NCBI GenBank assembly: GCA_047518005.1
Contig: JAKZRT010000064.1
Location: 1-20,531 of the forward strand
Length of the DNA stretch: 20,531 nt
Direction: 5' to 3'
Source of the DNA: JAKZRT01 sp047518005
Lineage (GTDB): Bacteria > Pseudomonadota > Alphaproteobacteria > Rhodobacterales > Rhodobacteraceae
Both the position numbers and the translations under genes were made by a program. Positions 1-7,546 of this stretch are shown piece by piece; positions within the stretch are counted from its first letter, which is position 1, and each line of letters opens with the position of its first letter. The notes beneath the pieces were generated by a model, which had not been told where the DNA came from, did no database searches, and was given only the letters and a program-made list of their open reading frames with translations.

Positions 1-87
1 GTCACACGTCGTTACATGACGCTGGAAACCGTCGCCGCCATCTGCGAGGATACCACCATGGACCCGGCGAAAATCGCCGCCCTGTAA
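1..87 (+). CDS. 3' end of an unrecognised protein (partial)
   Basis: An open frame enters from the left edge and runs 28 codons to a TAA stop. It encodes a tail with the segments RRYMTLETVAAICED and DPAKIAAL. The codon use is coding-like and the frame is open from base 1, so this is probably the C-terminus of a gene that lies mostly outside the window. The tail has no motif I can assign to a family. The next gene starts 138 bp downstream on the same strand. That gap contains a candidate promoter, so the two genes need not be co-transcribed. Confidence 0.55.
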   Translation, partial: VTRRYMTLETVAAICEDTTMDPAKIAAL

Positions 88-159
88 ACCGGCTCAACAC
101 CCAGCCGGAGAACAATTTACACCACGCCCTGGGGCACTACCACAATTGACCCATCAAGG

Positions 160-190
160 TTGGCGCGGGGGCTTTGAGCGCGCATATAGA
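160..190 (+). promoter_or_regulatory. Candidate promoter for the ybbN-LON-trm112 cluster
   Basis: TTGGCG at 160-165 is followed after 17 bases by CATATA (183-188), or after 19 bases by TATAGA (185-190). This resembles a housekeeping sigma -35/-10 pair and lies about 36-40 bp upstream of the thioredoxin-like start. The match is imperfect and there is no independent support. Confidence 0.25.
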
Positions 191-225
191 GCGCAACCCG
201 AAACCGCAGAACAACGAGATTTGAA

Positions 226-1137
226 ATGTTAGAGCTCGGAACCCCCACGGCAGCGGACCCGCCCGCAGCCGACCTGATCAAGGACGCGACCGAGGCGACC
301 TTCACGGCCGATGTGATCGAGGCCAGCCAGGATATTCCGGTCATCGTCGATTTCTGGGCACCCTGGTGCGGGCCGTGCAAGACGCTGGGCCCCGCGCTCG
401 AGGCCGAAGTCACGGCAGCCGGGGGCAAGGTGCGCATGGTCAAGGTCGATATCGACCAGAACCAGGGCATCGCCGGGCAGCTGCGCATCCAGTCGATCCC
501 GACCGTTTATGCGTTCTACAAGGGTCAACCGGTTGACGGCTTTCAGGGCGCGGTTCAGGGCTCGGAGATCAAGGCCTTTGTGACCCGTGTCGCGGCCCTG
601 GCCGGTGACGGCGGACTGGGCGAAGCGGTCGAGTCCGCCGAGGCGATGCTGGAGGAAGGTGCGGCCGTGGATGCCGCCCAGACCTTTGCCGCGATCCTGG
701 GCGAAGATGCCGAAAACGCCGCCGCCTATGGCGGGCTGGTCCGCGCGCATTTGGCGCTTGGCGAGGTCGATCAGGCGCAGGGCCTTCTGGGCGCGGTCCC
801 CGACGCCATCGCCTCGACGCCCGAAATCGAAGCTGTGCGCGCCCAGATCGCCCTTGCCGCGCAGGCGGCTGACGCGGGCCCCGTGGCCGAGTTGCGCGCC
901 CAGGTCGAGGCCGCGCCCGAGGATCTGCAAGTGCGGTTCGATCTGGCAACCGCGCTGCATGCGGGTGGCGATGTTGAAGAGGCGATCGAGGCACTGCTCG
1001 AGATTTTCCGCCGCGACCGAGACTGGAATAACGGTGCCGCCAAGGTGCAGTTGTTCACAATCTTCGATGCCATGAAGCCGAAAGACCCGATCGGGCTGAA
1101 CGGTCGGCGGAAATTATCGTCGATGATCTTCGCATGA
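226..1137 (+). CDS. ybbN: Thioredoxin-fold co-chaperone, YbbN (CnoX) type
   Basis: The protein has 303 residues. The thioredoxin fold occupies about residues 15-125, with the active site WCGPC (Cys48 and Cys51) and the cis-proline loop SIPT. An alanine-rich helical region of about residues 135-300 follows and looks like the TPR-like tail that separates YbbN from plain TrxA of about 106 residues. There is no signal peptide, so it should be cytoplasmic. Family members protect clients from oxidative aggregation and hand them to chaperones. Enterobacterial YbbN has lost a functional CxxC, but this one keeps it, so dithiol redox activity is plausible. The ATG at 226 gives the family-typical N-terminus. 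A LON-domain gene follows 26 bp downstream, which suggests an operon. Confidence 0.9.
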   Translation: MLELGTPTAADPPAADLIKDATEATFTADVIEASQDIPVIVDFWAPWCGPCKTLGPALEAEVTAAGGKVRMVKVDIDQNQGIAGQLRIQSIPTVYAFYKGQPVDGFQGAVQGSEIKAFVTRVAALAGDGGLGEAVESAEAMLEEGAAVDAAQTFAAILGEDAENAAAYGGLVRAHLALGEVDQAQGLLGAVPDAIASTPEIEAVRAQIALAAQAADAGPVAELRAQVEAAPEDLQVRFDLATALHAGGDVEEAIEALLEIFRRDRDWNNGAAKVQLFTIFDAMKPKDPIGLNGRRKLSSMIFA

Positions 1138-1163
1138 GCTGGATTCCGGCCTAAGGTAGGCCC

Positions 1164-1808
1164 ATGTATTCGGCCGCTGACCTGCCTGATACGGTGCCGC
1201 TCTTGCCTTTGGTGGGGGCGCTGTTGCTGCCGCGCGCACGGCTGCCGCTGCATATATTCGAGCCGCGCTATCTGGCGATGCTCGACGACACGCTGAAAAC
1301 CTCGCACCGGATGATCGGCATGGTCCAGCCGGTGGAGGTTCCAGACGGTGGCGAGCCGCGCCTGCATCAGATCGGATGCGCAGGCCGGGTTACGTCGTTC
1401 ACCGAAACCGGTGACGGGCGGTACATGATTTCGCTGCACGGAGTGTCGCGGTATCAGATTACCCGCGAAGTGACCGGATTTTCACCCTACACCAAGGCCG
1501 ATGTCCGGTGGAACGATTTTCATCACGACCTGGGACCGGCCGAGGCCGATGCCGGGTTTGACCGGGCCGAGTTCCTGGGCATTCTCGGGCGATTTTTCGA
1601 AACCAAAGGTCTGTCCATCGACTGGAACAGCCTGAAAGCGGCCGAAGACGAGATGCTGATCAACTCGCTGAGTATGCTTTGCCCGTTCCACGCCGAAGAA
1701 AAACAAGCGCTTCTGGAGGCCCCGACCTTGACTGCGCGGCGCGATACCCTGATCACACTGATCGGATTTGCGATGCACAGCGGGTCGGACGAAGAGGTGA
1801 TGCAATGA
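1164..1808 (+). CDS. LON peptidase substrate-binding domain protein
   Basis: The protein has 214 residues and consists almost entirely of the N-terminal (LON_substr_bdg) domain of Lon protease. It has the hallmark PLHIFEPRY at residues 28-36, after a short stretch of the form PLLPLVGALLLP. There is no AAA+ ATPase or Ser-Lys protease domain, so it cannot be a protease itself. Such stand-alone domains are common in alphaproteobacteria and their function is not settled. The start has an AAGG-like ribosome site. The stop overlaps the start of the Trm112-type gene (ATGA), which indicates translational coupling. Its position after a thioredoxin co-chaperone fits a role in protein quality control, but that is inference from context only. 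Confidence 0.88.
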   Translation: MYSAADLPDTVPLLPLVGALLLPRARLPLHIFEPRYLAMLDDTLKTSHRMIGMVQPVEVPDGGEPRLHQIGCAGRVTSFTETGDGRYMISLHGVSRYQITREVTGFSPYTKADVRWNDFHHDLGPAEADAGFDRAEFLGILGRFFETKGLSIDWNSLKAAEDEMLINSLSMLCPFHAEEKQALLEAPTLTARRDTLITLIGFAMHSGSDEEVMQ

Positions 1809-1990
1809 CCGACGAGCCGCAAGGCTTTGACCGGCGGATGCTCGAGGCGCTGGTCTGCCCGCTGACCCACGCGACGCTGGAATTCGATGCAGCGGCCCAA
1901 GAGCTGATTTCGAGATCGGCAAACCTGGCGTTTCCGGTGCGCAATGGGGTGCCGGTGATGCTGGTCGACGAGGCTAGAGATATCGAGTGA
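1805..1990 (+). CDS. Trm112 family protein (YcaR-like)
   Basis: The protein has 61 residues and matches the small bacterial Trm112/YcaR family. It has the LEALVCPLT start of the fold, a central ELISRSANLAFPVRNG hairpin and the GVPVML strand. In eukaryotes and archaea, Trm112 is a zinc-binding activator of tRNA and protein methyltransferases. Here only one cysteine (Cys18) remains, which is normal for bacterial members. The partner of the bacterial form is not established. The ATG at 1805 overlaps the LON-domain stop by 4 bp. An upstream in-frame start near 1679 exists but lies within the LON-domain gene in another frame, and it would add residues unlike the family. Confidence 0.88.
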   Translation: MTDEPQGFDRRMLEALVCPLTHATLEFDAAAQELISRSANLAFPVRNGVPVMLVDEARDIE

Positions 1991-1992
1991 GC

Positions 1993-2084
1993 GGTTGCGC
2001 CGCGTTTCACGCGCCGCCGCGCGCCGCGGCCCGGGCGGGGGGCCAGCCCCCCGCGACCCCCCGGAGTATTTATGGAAAGATGAT
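1993..2084 (+). repeat. Structured intergenic repeat, copy 1 (3'-end element)
   Basis: This is the first of four related elements in the window. It begins with GGTTGCGCCGCG directly after the Trm112 stop. It contains a hairpin with arms GCGGGGGG (2035-2042) and CCCCCCGC (2047-2054), and ends with CCGGAGTATTTATGGAAAGA. It lies between convergent genes (trm112 and the PBP gene). The final T-tract is interrupted by an A in this copy, so termination on this strand may be weaker than in the other copies. Confidence 0.75.
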
Positions 2085-2102
2085 GATGGTCCCAGCTGGC
2101 CG

Positions 2103-4301
2103 TCAATTGCCGCCGAAGATCGCGCGCAGGAGGTCGCGAATAATTGTTTCGGGCGTTCGTTCCTGGCCACTGCGCGCGCGGCGCGGCTTGAAAAGGTCTT
2201 CGATACTGCGGGTTTCGGGCCGGCGGATGACCGGCAGGTCGCTTATGGGGATACCTTCGTGGATGCGCGCCATTGCCTCGCGCCAGATGTCGGCGGGCAA
2301 TCCGCCGCCGGTGACCCCGGTCAGCGGCGTATTGTCGTCGTAGCCCATCCAGACCCCGGCGACATATTCGGCGGTGAAACCCACGAACCAGGCATCGCGG
2401 GCGGCTTGGGTGGTGCCGGTCTTGCCCGCCGCCTGCCAGCCCGCCAGGCGGGCGCGGCGCCCGGTGCCGTCTTCGATCACGCGGGTCATCATCCAGGTCA
2501 GCTCGCGGGCGGCGTCTTGGCTGATCACCCGCGCGCCGATGCCGCCTTCCAACCCCATGATCGGGTCGTCCTCGCCCTGCAGTCGGACCTCGATCACGCC
2601 GTAGGGTCTGACCGCCTGGCCGCCGTTGAGGATGCCGGCATAGGCGCCGGTGGTCTCCAAGAGGCTGGCCTCGGAGGCACCAAGCGCCAGCGCCGGACCG
2701 TCGGCCAGATCGCTGGTGATACCGAAATCGCTGGCGATCTGGCGCACGTTCTCGCGGCCCGCGTATTCGCTGACACGCACGGCGGCGGAGTTCAGCGAAT
2801 AGGCCAACGCCGTAGTCAGCGTCACCCGGCCCATGTATTTGTCGCCGTAATTTTTCGGTGACCACAGGCCCGAACCGGGGATATCGATGGTCAGCGGTTT
2901 GTCATCCACGGTCGACTGGCTGGAATGGCCCAGATCAAGCGCCGCGGCATAGACGAAAGGCTTGAAGACGCTGCCGGTCTGGCGGCGCGCCTGGGTGGCG
3001 CGGTTGAAGGCCCCGGCAATACCGGTGTCGCGCCCGCCAACGATGGCCCGTACTGCGCCGTCAGCCGACATCACGATGATCGCGGCCTGCGCTTGGGACC
3101 CCTCACGCACGCGGGTGTCAAAAATATGCCGCATGGCGGCCTCGGCAGCGGCCTGAATATTCGGATCGAAGGTGGTGCGGATAACCACATCTTCGGTGGT
3201 GTCGCGGGTCAGAAACGCCGGGCCCGTCGACATGACCCAATCGGCAAAATAATCGCCAATCCGCTTTGCTGCGGTTTCTGACAGCGTCGCAGGTTCGGCC
3301 ATGACCTTGGCGGCTTGGGTCGGGGTCAGATAGCCCTGGTCGCGCATCAGCCGCGCAATGGTCGCGGCCCGATCCTGGCTGCGCTGCAGATTGTTGGTGG
3401 GCGCATAGCGCGTCGGGGCCACCAGAAGCCCGGCCAGCATCGCCGCCTCGGCAGGCTGAATATCGGCGGCGGACTTCGAGAAATAGCGCTGCGCGGCGGC
3501 CTCGAACCCGCGCGCGCCAGCCCCCAGGAACACCCGGTTTAGATAGATCGTCAGGATATCGTCTTTTGAGTATCTGAGCTCCATCGCCAGCGAATAGATG
3601 GCTTCCTTGAACTTGCGCGCGATGGTGGTCTGGCGGCAATCAGCCTCGAATTCGGCCTCGGTCATCGAGCCTTGCGGATCGAAGGGGGTGCCCAGACACA
3701 AAAGTTTGGCAGTTTGTTGGGTGATCGTCGAGCCGCCGTGACCAGACAGCGGTCCGCGCCCTTCGGCCAGGTTGATGCGCACGGCGCTGGCGATGCCGCG
3801 TGGGCTGAGGCCGAGGTGCCGGTAGAACCGCTTGTCCTCGGCCGCGACGACCGCGTTTTTCAGATGCGGCGAGACGGTTTCAGCCCTGATCACTCCCCCG
3901 AACTGGTCGCCGCGCCAGGTGAAGACCTTCCGGTCACGGTCGAGGAAGGTCACAGACCCGCGCGCGCGGGCGTCGAGTTGCGCCGAGACCGGCGGCAGCG
4001 TGGCGGCAAACCAGATCACCGCGACCGCGATGATCGCGGTTACCGCCAGCGTGATGCGGACCGAGAACCGCCAGACCAGGCGCAGCATGCCGAGGGTCAG
4101 GCGCCGGAGACCGGCCAACGCGCGACCCAGCCGGGTTTTCGGTTTGCGCCGGGTGGGCCTTTTTTTCGAACCTTTGGCAGACTGGGTGGTCGGTTTCTTT
4201 GCGGCCGGCGTGGACGCAGGCATTTTTGCGGGCTTGCCGCCCGGTTTGGGGTATCTCTGCTCGGCAACCAGCGGCGGTTTGTTCTTGTTCTTAGACGTCA
4301 T
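2103..4301 (-). CDS. Bifunctional penicillin-binding protein, PBP1A type
   Basis: The protein has 732 residues and should sit in the inner membrane, building peptidoglycan in the periplasm. Residues 1-82 form a cytoplasmic tail rich in Lys, Pro and Arg, and one membrane helix spans about 84-103. The GT51 glycosyltransferase domain spans about 125-300, with catalytic Glu155 in EDKRFYRH and the GGSTITQQ motif at 189-196. The transpeptidase domain (about 375-680) has Ser444 in the SVFK tetrad, SLN at 502-504 and KTGT at 627-630. Every key catalytic residue of both enzymes is present. It is transcribed divergently from glnK and convergently to trm112. The length fits the shorter alphaproteobacterial PBP1A-like proteins; which paralogue (mrcA-like or another) cannot be told. 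Confidence 0.93.
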   Translation of the reverse strand: MTSKNKNKPPLVAEQRYPKPGGKPAKMPASTPAAKKPTTQSAKGSKKRPTRRKPKTRLGRALAGLRRLTLGMLRLVWRFSVRITLAVTAIIAVAVIWFAATLPPVSAQLDARARGSVTFLDRDRKVFTWRGDQFGGVIRAETVSPHLKNAVVAAEDKRFYRHLGLSPRGIASAVRINLAEGRGPLSGHGGSTITQQTAKLLCLGTPFDPQGSMTEAEFEADCRQTTIARKFKEAIYSLAMELRYSKDDILTIYLNRVFLGAGARGFEAAAQRYFSKSAADIQPAEAAMLAGLLVAPTRYAPTNNLQRSQDRAATIARLMRDQGYLTPTQAAKVMAEPATLSETAAKRIGDYFADWVMSTGPAFLTRDTTEDVVIRTTFDPNIQAAAEAAMRHIFDTRVREGSQAQAAIIVMSADGAVRAIVGGRDTGIAGAFNRATQARRQTGSVFKPFVYAAALDLGHSSQSTVDDKPLTIDIPGSGLWSPKNYGDKYMGRVTLTTALAYSLNSAAVRVSEYAGRENVRQIASDFGITSDLADGPALALGASEASLLETTGAYAGILNGGQAVRPYGVIEVRLQGEDDPIMGLEGGIGARVISQDAARELTWMMTRVIEDGTGRRARLAGWQAAGKTGTTQAARDAWFVGFTAEYVAGVWMGYDDNTPLTGVTGGGLPADIWREAMARIHEGIPISDLPVIRRPETRSIEDLFKPRRARSGQERTPETIIRDLLRAIFGGN

Positions 4302-4358
4302 GTTTTGCCCAAATGATGGTTTTGACCGAGTTTAGCGAATCATTTTTCGAATGTGGAG

Positions 4359-4375
4359 TGCTGCACTGCAGCGCA
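4359..4375. promoter_or_regulatory. NtrC-like binding site upstream of glnK
   Basis: The sequence reads TGC-N11-GCA, the spacing of classic NtrC half-sites. It contains a perfect 13-bp odd palindrome, GCTGCACTGCAGC (4360-4372). It lies 176 bp upstream of the glnK start, in the region shared with the divergent PBP gene. NtrC control of glnK-amtB is well established in proteobacteria. I found no convincing -24/-12 sigma-54 promoter downstream. From memory, Rhodobacter NtrC can activate with the housekeeping sigma factor, so the absence does not rule out the site. Confidence 0.5.
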
Positions 4376-4506
4376 AACGCCAGACATATCACGCCTAGTT
4401 TTTGTGCGTTTGCCGAAAAAAGCGCCTAATCCAACGAATTTCGCCGATTATTCCTGACCAAAAGTCCCCAAAACCTTGTTTGCAGTCACAGCATTCTTCG
4501 TGATGC

Positions 4507-4529
4507 CCGCATCCGCCGCGCGCATGCGG
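4507..4529 (+). promoter_or_regulatory. Hairpin in the glnK leader, just upstream of the ribosome site
   Basis: CCGCAT (4507-4512) pairs with ATGCGG (4524-4529) around an 11-base GC-rich loop, ending 7 bases before the GAGAGGA ribosome site. It could affect translation of glnK or be fortuitous. Confidence 0.3.
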
Positions 4530-4536
4530 CACCTGA

Positions 4537-4543
4537 GAGAGGA
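4537..4543 (+). promoter_or_regulatory. Ribosome binding site fixing the GTG start of glnK
   Basis: GAGAGGA is followed by 7 bases and then GTG at 4551. This site decides against a longer frame that begins upstream at 4476. Confidence 0.7.
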
Positions 4544-4550
4544 CAGAAAT

Positions 4551-4889
4551 GTGAAGCTGATAATCGCAGCAATAAAGCCGTTCAAGCTGGAAGACGTGCG
4601 CCAGGCGCTGACCGATATCGGGGTTCGCGGGATGATGGTAACCGAAATCAAGGGGTTCGGGGCGCAGTCGGGGCACACCGAGATCTATCGGGGTGCCGAA
4701 TATACCGTGAACTTCGTGCCAAAGGTTCGCCTTGAAATCGCCGTGGCCGACGAGATTGCCGATCAGGTTGTCGAGACCATCGCGAACACCGCCCGAACCG
4801 ACAAGATCGGCGACGGAAAGATCTTCACTCTGGCGCTTGAAAACGCCCTGCGCGTGCGCACCGGCGAGACCGGCGACGAAGCGCTTTGA
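4551..4889 (+). CDS. glnK: P-II nitrogen regulatory protein GlnK
   Basis: The protein has 112 residues, exactly the usual P-II length, and starts with GTG. The T-loop contains the uridylylation site Tyr51 in YRGAEY, preceded by GFGAQSGHTE. The B-loop region TDKIGDGKIF (83-92) binds ATP/ADP together with 2-oxoglutarate. P-II trimers report nitrogen and energy status; GlnK binds AmtB and blocks ammonium conduction when it is deuridylylated. The amtB start lies 22 bp downstream, and this pairing is why I call glnK rather than glnB. Alternative upstream starts would add an N-terminus unlike P-II proteins. Confidence 0.96.
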   Translation: MKLIIAAIKPFKLEDVRQALTDIGVRGMMVTEIKGFGAQSGHTEIYRGAEYTVNFVPKVRLEIAVADEIADQVVETIANTARTDKIGDGKIFTLALENALRVRTGETGDEAL

Positions 4890-4911
4890 CCCTTCTGAAA
4901 GGAAAACGGAA

Positions 4912-6237
4912 ATGAAACCGAAGAAATTGCTAGCGCTTTCAGTCGTGGCCGCCATGGTGCCTGCGCTAGGCTACGGGCAGGAGGCCGCTGGCGCAGCGGT
5001 CGAGACGATGGACAAGGGCGACGTGGCCTGGATGATGACCGCCACGCTGCTTGTCCTTTTCATGATCATCCCCGGTCTGGCCCTGTTTTACGGCGGTCTG
5101 GTGCGGTCGAAAAACATGCTGTCGGTGCTGATGCAATGTACCACGATTGCCGCGATGGTAATGGTGATCTGGGTGGTCTGGGGCTATTCCTTCGCCTTCG
5201 GCGGCGGCACCAGCCCGTTCTGGGGGGGGCTGGGCAAGCTGTTCCTGGCCGGGGTCACCGCCGATTCGATGGCGGCGACTTTCACCGATGGCGTGGTCAT
5301 CCCCGAATACGTCTTCATCGCGTTCCAGATGACCTTTGCCGCGATCACGTCGGCGCTGATCGTCGGCGCCTTTGCTGAACGGGTGAAATTCGGCGCGATC
5401 ATGCTGTTCACAGCACTTTGGGTGACGCTGGTTTATTTCCCCATTGCCCACATGGTCTGGGACGGTGCCGGTTTTATCTTTAACCTCGGCGCGCTCGACT
5501 TTGCCGGCGGTACCGTGGTGCATATCAACGCCGGGATCGCGGCGCTGGTCGGCTGCATCGTGATCGGTCCGCGGATCGGTTTTGGCCGCGAAAACATGGC
5601 ACCGCATTCGATGACGCTGGCGCTGGTTGGTGCCGCGATCCTGTGGGTCGGATGGTTCGGCTTCAACGCCGGTTCGAACCTCGAGGCCAACGGCGGCGCC
5701 GGCCTTGCGCTGATCAACACATTTGTTGCCGCCGCGGCGGCGATCCTGGCCTGGAACGTGATCGAAAAGGTCACGCGGGCAAAGTCGTCAATGCTGGGCG
5801 CGGCCTCGGGAATGATCGCCGGACTTGTCGCGATCACTCCGGCCTGCGGTTCGGTCGGTCCGATCGGCGCGATCGTGTTGGGGGCGCTGGCCTCGGCGGG
5901 CTGCTATTTCTTTGTGGCAGTGGTCAAGAACAAGTTCGGCTATGACGACAGCTTGGATGTTTTCGGCATCCACGGCATCGGCGGGATCATCGGCGCCATC
6001 GGCACCGGTATCTTCACCGCGCCGGGACTGGGCGGCATCGGCGGCGACGACTATTCGCTGGTTGGGCAAACTTTCATTCAGTTCCAAGCCGTCGTGATCA
6101 CCATCGTCTGGTGCGGCGTGGTCTCGTACATTCTGTTCAAGATCGTGGACATGTTGATGGGCCTGCGGATCGAAGAAGATCTGGAACGTCAAGGCCTGGA
6201 TCAGACCACGCACGGCGAAAGCGCCTACGGCATCTGA
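4912..6237 (+). CDS. amtB: Ammonium transporter AmtB
   Basis: The protein has 441 residues. Residues 1-22 look like a cleavable signal peptide (MKPKKLLALSVVAAMVPALG), a known feature of many proteobacterial Amt proteins. About eleven hydrophobic segments follow. Recognisable Amt landmarks are LFYGGLVRSKNML, the GxGxxxFNLGALDFAGGTVVHINAG pore region (conserved pore histidine in VVHINAG) and DVFGIHGIGGIIG (second pore histidine). The C-terminal tail DQTTHGESAYGI is the GlnK-interacting end. It conducts ammonium across the inner membrane and is gated by GlnK. A GAAAGGAAAA ribosome site precedes the ATG. Upstream in-frame starts overlap glnK and would bury the signal peptide. Confidence 0.96.
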   Translation: MKPKKLLALSVVAAMVPALGYGQEAAGAAVETMDKGDVAWMMTATLLVLFMIIPGLALFYGGLVRSKNMLSVLMQCTTIAAMVMVIWVVWGYSFAFGGGTSPFWGGLGKLFLAGVTADSMAATFTDGVVIPEYVFIAFQMTFAAITSALIVGAFAERVKFGAIMLFTALWVTLVYFPIAHMVWDGAGFIFNLGALDFAGGTVVHINAGIAALVGCIVIGPRIGFGRENMAPHSMTLALVGAAILWVGWFGFNAGSNLEANGGAGLALINTFVAAAAAILAWNVIEKVTRAKSSMLGAASGMIAGLVAITPACGSVGPIGAIVLGALASAGCYFFVAVVKNKFGYDDSLDVFGIHGIGGIIGAIGTGIFTAPGLGGIGGDDYSLVGQTFIQFQAVVITIVWCGVVSYILFKIVDMLMGLRIEEDLERQGLDQTTHGESAYGI

Positions 6238-6251
6238 AACGCGATTCTCCC

Positions 6252-6275
6252 CTGGCGGGTTTATTTGCCCGCCAG
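6252..6275. terminator. Perfect 8-bp hairpin after amtB
   Basis: CTGGCGGG (6252-6259) pairs perfectly with CCCGCCAG (6268-6275) around an AT-rich 8-base loop. It starts 15 bases after the amtB stop and has no long T-tract of its own. It may be a 3'-end stabiliser acting in tandem with the terminator that follows. Confidence 0.5.
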
Positions 6276-6281
6276 TTCCTT

Positions 6282-6314
6282 AAAGCCCGGGCCATTGTGT
6301 CCGGGCCTTTTTTT
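6282..6314 (+). terminator. Rho-independent terminator of glnK-amtB
   Basis: AAAGCCCGG (6282-6290) pairs with CCGGGCCTTT (one bulged base) around a GCCATTGTGT loop, and seven T's end at 6314. The reverse reading begins with A's, so a partial effect on the convergent aminotransferase transcript is possible. Confidence 0.8.
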
Positions 6315-6362
6315 GCGAAAATGGAGATCTGCTGACGGCTGGCGTGCGTTCGCGACGAGGCC

Positions 6363-7544
6363 TTAAGCGCCCACGTCGATGATTGCCTTGGCAAGGATCT
6401 GGATCGTCGCCTTGTTCAGCCCGGCGATGTTTATACGGCTGTCGCCCACCATATAAATACCGTGATCCTCCTTAAGCGTTGCGACTTTTTCCGGGGCGAT
6501 GCCCAGGCGCGAGAACATGCCGCGGTGTTCGGCCAGAAACCCGAAGCGGTCGGACCCGGTGGCATCGCGCAGGGCGTCGGCCAAAGTGCGGCGCAGGTCG
6601 AGCATGGAAAGGCGCACCGCCTCCAGCTCGGACGTCCAGTCGGCCCGCAAAGCGTCGTCGGTCAGGATCATCGAGACCAGCCGCGCGCCGTGATCCGGCG
6701 GGAACGAATAATTCTGACGGTTGAGGTAGCCGAGGATGCCCTGGGTGACACTTTTGCGGTCTTCACCGGTTACCACCATCAGGATACCGGCACGCTCGCG
6801 GTAGATGCCGAAGTTCTTGGAACAGCTCGCTGCGATGATCGTCTCTGGAAGGGCGCTGGCCAGCGCACGGGTGGCCGCACCGTCTTCGTCGAGCCCGTCG
6901 CCGAAGCCCTGATAGGCGATGTCGACAAGGGGAACCGCCCCGGTCGCCTGAAGATGCGCGATCAAGTCCTGCCACTGGCCGGGGTTCAGGTTCGCGCCGG
7001 TGGGGTTATGGCAGCAGCCATGCACCAGAACCACGTCGCCCGGACCGATGCCGGCAAGATCGGCCATCATCGCGTCGAAGCTGACGGCGCGCGTCTCGGC
7101 GTCGAAATAGCGGTACTTGCAGACCTCAATGCCCAGATGCGCCAGCATTGTCGGATGGTTGGGCCAGGTCGGGTCCGAGATCCAGAACCGCGCGTCGGGC
7201 TTGGCCATCTTGACCAGCTCGAAGCCCTGGCGCAGCGCGCCGGTGCCGCCCGGTGTCGCCAGCGCCGACACCTGACCCCGCGCCACCGCGCCGCCCAGCA
7301 CCAGCCCGGTCATCGCGTCCAGATAGGCCGGGTCACCGGCCAGAGCGGTATAGGCCTTGGTGGCCTCGGAACCCCACAGCATCTGTTCCGCCTTTTTCAC
7401 CGCGCCCATGATCGGTGTGACGCCGTCGGCGTTCTTGTAGACGCCCACGCCAAGGTCGATCTTGTCGGGGCGCGGATCGGCGCGATAGGCGGCGACCAGG
7501 CCCAGAATTCCGTCAGGCGGCTGCGGGGTGAGGGTTTCGAACAT
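6363..7544 (-). CDS. Aromatic/aspartate aminotransferase (class I, AspC/TyrB type)
   Basis: The protein has 393 residues, close to the roughly 396 of AspC/TyrB. The start MFETLTPQPPDGILGL is typical of the family. PLP binding is supported by Lys243 in SCSKNFGIYRERAG, Asp208 and Tyr211 (DIAY), and NPTG at 180-183. Arg370 in SRINIAG is the expected alpha-carboxylate anchor. It exchanges amino groups between aspartate or aromatic amino acids and 2-oxoglutarate in the cytoplasm; specificity cannot be settled by eye. The upstream sulfurtransferase stop overlaps this start region as TGATGATG. I chose the second ATG (7544) because it sits 7 bases from GGAG, while the first (7547) is only 4 bases away. 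Some enzymes of this type also convert cysteine to 3-mercaptopyruvate, the substrate of the neighbouring enzyme. Confidence 0.92.
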   Translation of the reverse strand: MFETLTPQPPDGILGLVAAYRADPRPDKIDLGVGVYKNADGVTPIMGAVKKAEQMLWGSEATKAYTALAGDPAYLDAMTGLVLGGAVARGQVSALATPGGTGALRQGFELVKMAKPDARFWISDPTWPNHPTMLAHLGIEVCKYRYFDAETRAVSFDAMMADLAGIGPGDVVLVHGCCHNPTGANLNPGQWQDLIAHLQATGAVPLVDIAYQGFGDGLDEDGAATRALASALPETIIAASCSKNFGIYRERAGILMVVTGEDRKSVTQGILGYLNRQNYSFPPDHGARLVSMILTDDALRADWTSELEAVRLSMLDLRRTLADALRDATGSDRFGFLAEHRGMFSRLGIAPEKVATLKEDHGIYMVGDSRINIAGLNKATIQILAKAIIDVGA

Positions 7545-7546
7545 CA

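Noticed and set aside
1679..1804. Longer N-terminus for the Trm112-type protein
   Set aside because: It overlaps the LON-domain gene in another frame and does not resemble the family; the ATGA overlap at 1805 is the natural start.
2103..4301. Several long + strand frames opposite the PBP gene
   Set aside because: They lack family motifs and match the GC-driven shadow pattern of a confidently identified gene.
4440..4500. Sigma-54 promoter for glnK
   Set aside because: CCTTGTTTGCA supplies a TTGC-like half, but no GG lies at the required distance upstream.
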